A DNA stretch of 64,000 nucleotides from an uncultured bacterium (GTDB taxonomy: Bacteria > Actinomycetota > Coriobacteriia > Coriobacteriales > Atopobiaceae). This document shows, one piece after another, positions 61,490 through 64,000 of the stretch. Numbering within the stretch: position 1 is the first letter of the stretch; each line of letters opens with the position of its first letter. The translations under genes were made by a program, and so were the position numbers. Under the pieces are notes generated by a model. The model was not told the origin of the DNA. It was given only the letters and a program-made list of their open reading frames with translations, and did no database searches. Where the stretch lies: assembly GCA_905214865.1 (NCBI GenBank), contig CAJMNO010000009.1, positions 4,290-68,289 on the forward strand, written 5' to 3'.

Positions 61490-61656
61490 GTGTGTTATGA
61501 GAAGCGGGGTCGAGAGGCCCCCACCTACACGGCGCCCAAGGCAGCTGTCTGGTCAAGAGAAGAGTTTCCCACCATGGGTGGGGTCCGTCTCCTGGGCTGA
61601 CATGGCTGCGGGAGATTTTTATTGCCGTGGGGCACAAGCGAAGGAAGGTGTAAAAG
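61490..61656 (+). promoter_or_regulatory. infC leader with an attenuator-like hairpin
   Basis: The leader holds CCCACCATGGGTGGGG (61569-61584) and, just after, GTCTCC-TGGGC..GC-GGGAGAT (61587-61616) followed by TTTTT. The second is an intrinsic terminator placed 36 bases before infC, and the first hairpin could compete or stack with it. In many bacteria this operon is controlled by L20 binding to its leader; this leader may work similarly, although I cannot match a specific L20-leader consensus. Confidence 0.5.
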
Positions 61657-62229
61657 ATAGCCAAGAACGAGGGTCCTCGCATCAACGACGAGATCAACGC
61701 GCGTACCTGCCGCCTGATCGGCGTCGATGGTTCCCAGCTTGGTCTGTTCGGCATTCGCGACGCCCAGCGCATCGCAGACGAGCAGAACCTCGACCTCGTG
61801 GAGATAGCTCCCAACGCGGAGCCTCCGGTCTGCAAGGTCATGGACTATCGCAAGTTCAAGTATGAGCAGGACCGCAAGGCCAAGGCCGCCCGCAAGAAGC
61901 AGGTCAAGGTCGAGGTCAAGGAGATGAAGTTTCGCCCCAAGATCGACGTGGGCGACTACACCACCAAGAAGAACCACGTCATGCGCTTCCTGAAGAAGGG
62001 CGCGCGCGTCAAGATCACGATCATGTTCCGTGGTCGTGAGATGGCCCACCCGGAGCAGGGGAGGATGGTGCTCGACCGCCTGGCGGAGGACCTCAAGCCC
62101 TACGCCACCGTGGAGTCCGCCCCCAAGATGGAGGGCCGCAACATGCACATGGTCGTCGCCCCGATCAAGGGTGCCTTCGACGAGAAGAAGGCCGACAAGG
62201 ACGACGTGGAGACCGAGAAGGAGAACTAG
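61657..62229 (+). CDS. infC: Translation initiation factor IF-3 with AUA start codon
   Basis: 190 residues if translation starts at ATA 61657. Family similarity is complete from AKNEGPRINDEINARTCRLI onward, yet the frame has a TAA at 61651 and no ATG, GTG or TTG before GTG 61798, which would delete about 47 conserved residues. AAGGAAGGTG at 61641-61650 is an excellent ribosome-binding site six bases before the ATA. IF-3 rejects non-standard start codons, so an AUA start gives self-limiting expression, like the AUU of E. coli infC. The N- and C-domains (VMDYRKFKYEQ, RGREMAHPEQG) are intact. Confidence 0.9.
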   Translation: MAKNEGPRINDEINARTCRLIGVDGSQLGLFGIRDAQRIADEQNLDLVEIAPNAEPPVCKVMDYRKFKYEQDRKAKAARKKQVKVEVKEMKFRPKIDVGDYTTKKNHVMRFLKKGARVKITIMFRGREMAHPEQGRMVLDRLAEDLKPYATVESAPKMEGRNMHMVVAPIKGAFDEKKADKDDVETEKEN

Positions 62230-62230
62230 C

Positions 62231-62425
62231 ATGCCCAAGATGAAGACGCACAAGGGTTCGGCAAAGCGCTTCCGCCGCACCGGCACTGGCAAGATCATGC
62301 GCGCCAAGGCCTTCAAGAGCCACATCCTCACCAAGAAGTCCCAGAAGCGCATCCGTGGCTTCCGCAAGGAGACCGCGCTCTGCCCCAGCGACGCCAAGAC
62401 CGTGTCGCAGCGCATGGGCAAGTAA
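62231..62425 (+). CDS. rpmI: 50S ribosomal protein L35
   Basis: 64 residues, very basic, starting MPKMKTHKGSAKRFRRTGTG; typical L35 length. It starts one base after the infC stop; AAGGAGA upstream lies within the infC end. Confidence 0.96.
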   Translation: MPKMKTHKGSAKRFRRTGTGKIMRAKAFKSHILTKKSQKRIRGFRKETALCPSDAKTVSQRMGK

Positions 62426-62474
62426 CAGGCGCACACGCGTCAGCATAATTTCGTTTTCTAGGAGTTGATTAGAT

Positions 62475-62840
62475 ATGGCACGTGTCAAGCGCGCAGTCGC
62501 CGGTCGCAAGAAGCGCCAGACCCTCAAGAAGCTCACCAAGGGCTACTACGGCACCAGCTCGCGTACCTTCCGAGGCATGAAGGAGCAGGCCCAGCACTCC
62601 GGCCAGTACCAGTACCGTGACCGCCGCAACAAGAAGCGCGACATCCGCGCCCTCTGGATTCAGCGCATCAACGCCGCGGCCCGCATGAACGACCTCTCTT
62701 ACAGCAAGTTCATGCACGGCCTCAAGCTCGCCGGCGTCGAGCTGGACCGCAAGGTCCTCTCCCAGATCGCCTACGAGGACGAGGCGACCTTTGCCGACCT
62801 GGCCAACGTGGCCAAGAAGGCTCTCGCCGAGGCCGAGTAG
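62475..62840 (+). CDS. rplT: 50S ribosomal protein L20
   Basis: 121 residues starting MARVKRAVAGRKKRQ, with the conserved KGYYGTSSRTFR and QRINAAARMNDLSYSKFM. It binds 23S rRNA early in assembly and in many bacteria represses its own operon. Preceded by AGGAGTTGATTAGAT. Last gene of infC-rpmI-rplT. Confidence 0.97.
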   Translation: MARVKRAVAGRKKRQTLKKLTKGYYGTSSRTFRGMKEQAQHSGQYQYRDRRNKKRDIRALWIQRINAAARMNDLSYSKFMHGLKLAGVELDRKVLSQIAYEDEATFADLANVAKKALAEAE

Positions 62841-62863
62841 CACAAGGCTTCAAGCCAATTGGA

Positions 62864-62894
62864 GGGGCCCTCTCCCATGGGAGAGGGCCCCTTT
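62864..62894 (+). terminator. Terminator of the infC-rpmI-rplT operon
   Basis: GGGGCCCTCTCCC and GGGAGAGGGCCCC form a perfect stem around AT, followed by TTTCGC. Confidence 0.85.
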
Positions 62895-63118
62895 CGCATG
62901 CGTATGGACTGGGGAGAGGGACCTCGCCTGTGATCCGGGGATTTCGTCTTGTCGGGAATCCCGGCCATGGGCGACAAGCCGCAAGGGTCAAGAGGGGATC
63001 GGGCTGCCCCCCTCACGTCCTGCGGGTAAAATGCTGCGGTGTGTCCTGCCCCCCAAAGAATAGCTTCCGTAAGGGAGGCGAGGGCTCGTGCACCGCCAGA
63101 GGCGATGGGTTGACAGGG

Positions 63119-63137
63119 GTCAAAGAAGGGGAGGGGG
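63119..63137 (+). repeat. Shared island motif, copy 3
   Basis: GTCAAAGAAGGGGAGGGGG matches 12572-12590 with one change, 122 bp before the first dyad of island III. Confidence 0.55.
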
Positions 63138-63258
63138 CGGCCAATCCCTTACCTCGCAACGATGTCCCAAGGGGCCCTCCCCATTTTCAGGGGGAGGGGC
63201 ACAAACACGGGTTGGCCGGACTCAGAGAAGCCCACGTTTTCTTGGATGGCTGCGCGGT

Positions 63259-63398
63259 CGTTAGAGGGTGCATGCCGCGCGTACGCGTGGGGCGCACTTT
63301 CTGGTGACGCCGGGCTGCCAATGCGCTTTCAACGGGGGAAGCAGGCTGACGGAACCTCCGCACCCCCAGCGTGTGTGCGCATGGGGCGGTCATACTGA
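63259..63398 (+). repeat. Partial dyad unit III-A
   Basis: One A-type dyad is at 63259-63306 with core CGCGTACGCG (centre 63282.5). A decayed one at about 63351-63398 keeps CCGCACCCC / GGGGCGG around GCGTGTGTGCGC. The 92-bp spacing does not fit the rule of the other units, so a deletion is likely. Confidence 0.6.
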
Positions 63399-63489
63399 CG
63401 GCGTCCCGATAATTTCGTTTGCCCAGGAAAATGTCTCACCTTTTCGGGTGCGGCTTCCGTACGTGCGGTCACCATCAATCCTAAAACAT

Positions 63490-63828
63490 TGGCAGGAAAC
63501 TCCCGATGTGAGTACGCCCATCAGGCGCCTGCGGCTCGTTGGGGGGTGCTGAACCTAACGTATGCCCAGTTGTCAGAGATTAAACCTACGACTATGGCAG
63601 ATGGCTCCCGATATGAGTGCTCACATAGGGAATCTGCTGCCATTCTGGGTGTGGGAACGGCTTCATTGGCAGAAAACTCCCGATGTGAGTGCACACATCG
63701 GGCTCCTGTTGCCACCTGCTTCGCCTAGGCTCCGGACGTACCTCCCGTGCCCGCGGAAATGCAAGTGCTGTCTGATTCCGCCTACTGGAGCTCGGGGTGA
63801 AAACGCTCACATCGTGCTTTGTTTGCCA
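63490..63828 (+). repeat. Dyad unit III-B: four family-B dyads
   Basis: Dyads are at 63490-63537 (right half decayed), 63595-63642 (core TGAGTGCTCA), 63667-63714 (core TGTGAGTGCACACA) and 63781-63828 (left half decayed; right half GCTCACATCG...TTTGCCA). The spacing is 105, 72 and 114. The long spacer contains ATGCCCAGTTGTCAG at 63562-63576. Confidence 0.8.
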
Positions 63829-64000
63829 TGGTTCTAGAGCTGATGCCCTGCCAACTGGGAGGCGTCACGCGACAGACGACGCCGGCCGTGCGGAGACGCT
63901 CGCGCGAGCGAGTCTCTGCCAGGGGAGGAGGCCGCGGGGACGAGTGGGGGGTGTTCCTATAGTTTCGTCAACCCTTCGGAGCGGGTTTCCCGAGGGGATC

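Larger units (their letters stand above)
62895..64000. other. Repeat island III: non-coding region to the window edge
   Basis: No gene is seen. It contains the shared 19-bp motif (63119-63137), one good and one decayed A dyad (63259-63398), a B unit (63490-63828) and a GAGAC-G-CTCGCGCGAG-C-GAGTCTC-like stem near 63892-63917. The island continues past the window edge. Confidence 0.65.

Noticed and set aside
61798..62229. GTG 61798 as the infC start
   Set aside because: It would remove the conserved IF-3 N-terminus; the frame is conserved back to ATA 61657.

Overview
The window is a GC-rich (roughly two-thirds G+C) chromosomal segment of an actinobacterium. Gene content points to the class Coriobacteriia, probably Atopobiaceae such as Olsenella or a relative: a serC-serA-DUF1015 cluster, secreted proteins built from DUF5648 repeats, a RecJ-helicase fusion, a Sapep-type dipeptidase pair and a queuosine gene set. 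This placement is inferred from protein families and base composition; no rRNA lies in the window.

Layout. 1-565 is the AT-rich 3' end of a DUF2142-like membrane protein, unlike the rest. 599-4305 holds two M20 dipeptidase paralogues flanking a HAD phosphatase. 4646-8080 is a secreted CotH-kinase protein. 8185-12346 (minus) holds a TPR protein of unknown role and a membrane-anchored polysaccharide deacetylase. 12347-14065 is non-coding repeat island I. 14066-17764 (minus) is DUF1015-serA-serC. 17961-20924 is a HAD phosphatase, a phasin-like protein and an ABC1/UbiB kinase. 21033-24045 (minus) encodes a GNAT-cpYpsA fusion, an RlpA-like secreted protein and a cyclophilin lipoprotein. 24410-28633 (minus) is a MarR-regulated heterodimeric ABC exporter. 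28950-36129 is the phosphate regulon pstS-pstC-pstA-pstB-pstB-phoU-phoB-phoR. A GtrA-like protein follows, then island II (36741-39047) and a second DUF5648 protein. 40485-46200 holds a hydrolase-GNAT fusion, a MetRS-like enzyme, a DUF3267 protein, a YbhB-like protein and a nitroreductase. 46197-51899 carries queH, queA, a coiled-coil membrane protein, ptsH and tgt. 52018-61149 is a tightly packed secD-secF-recJ/helicase-rel-MBL operon. A tRNA-Leu and infC-rpmI-rplT follow, and island III runs from 62895 to the end.

The most unusual content is in islands I, II and III. Each holds imperfect 48-bp dyads of two related families, A (core GTGTACAC) and B (core TGAGTGCTCA), all in one orientation. 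They are arranged in units of up to four with fixed centre-to-centre spacing: 104/72-73/104 bp for A and about 114/72/115 bp for B. The long spacers carry their own conserved motif 19 bp after the preceding dyad. I know of no described element with this design. It could be a helically phased protein-binding array or a multi-hairpin RNA, and it is the best candidate here for an undescribed system.

Other points of note are an AUA start codon for infC behind an attenuator-like leader, a RecJ-HIRAN-SF2 helicase fusion, a GNAT-cpYpsA (SLOG) fusion, and a MetRS-like protein with a degraded KMSKS loop.
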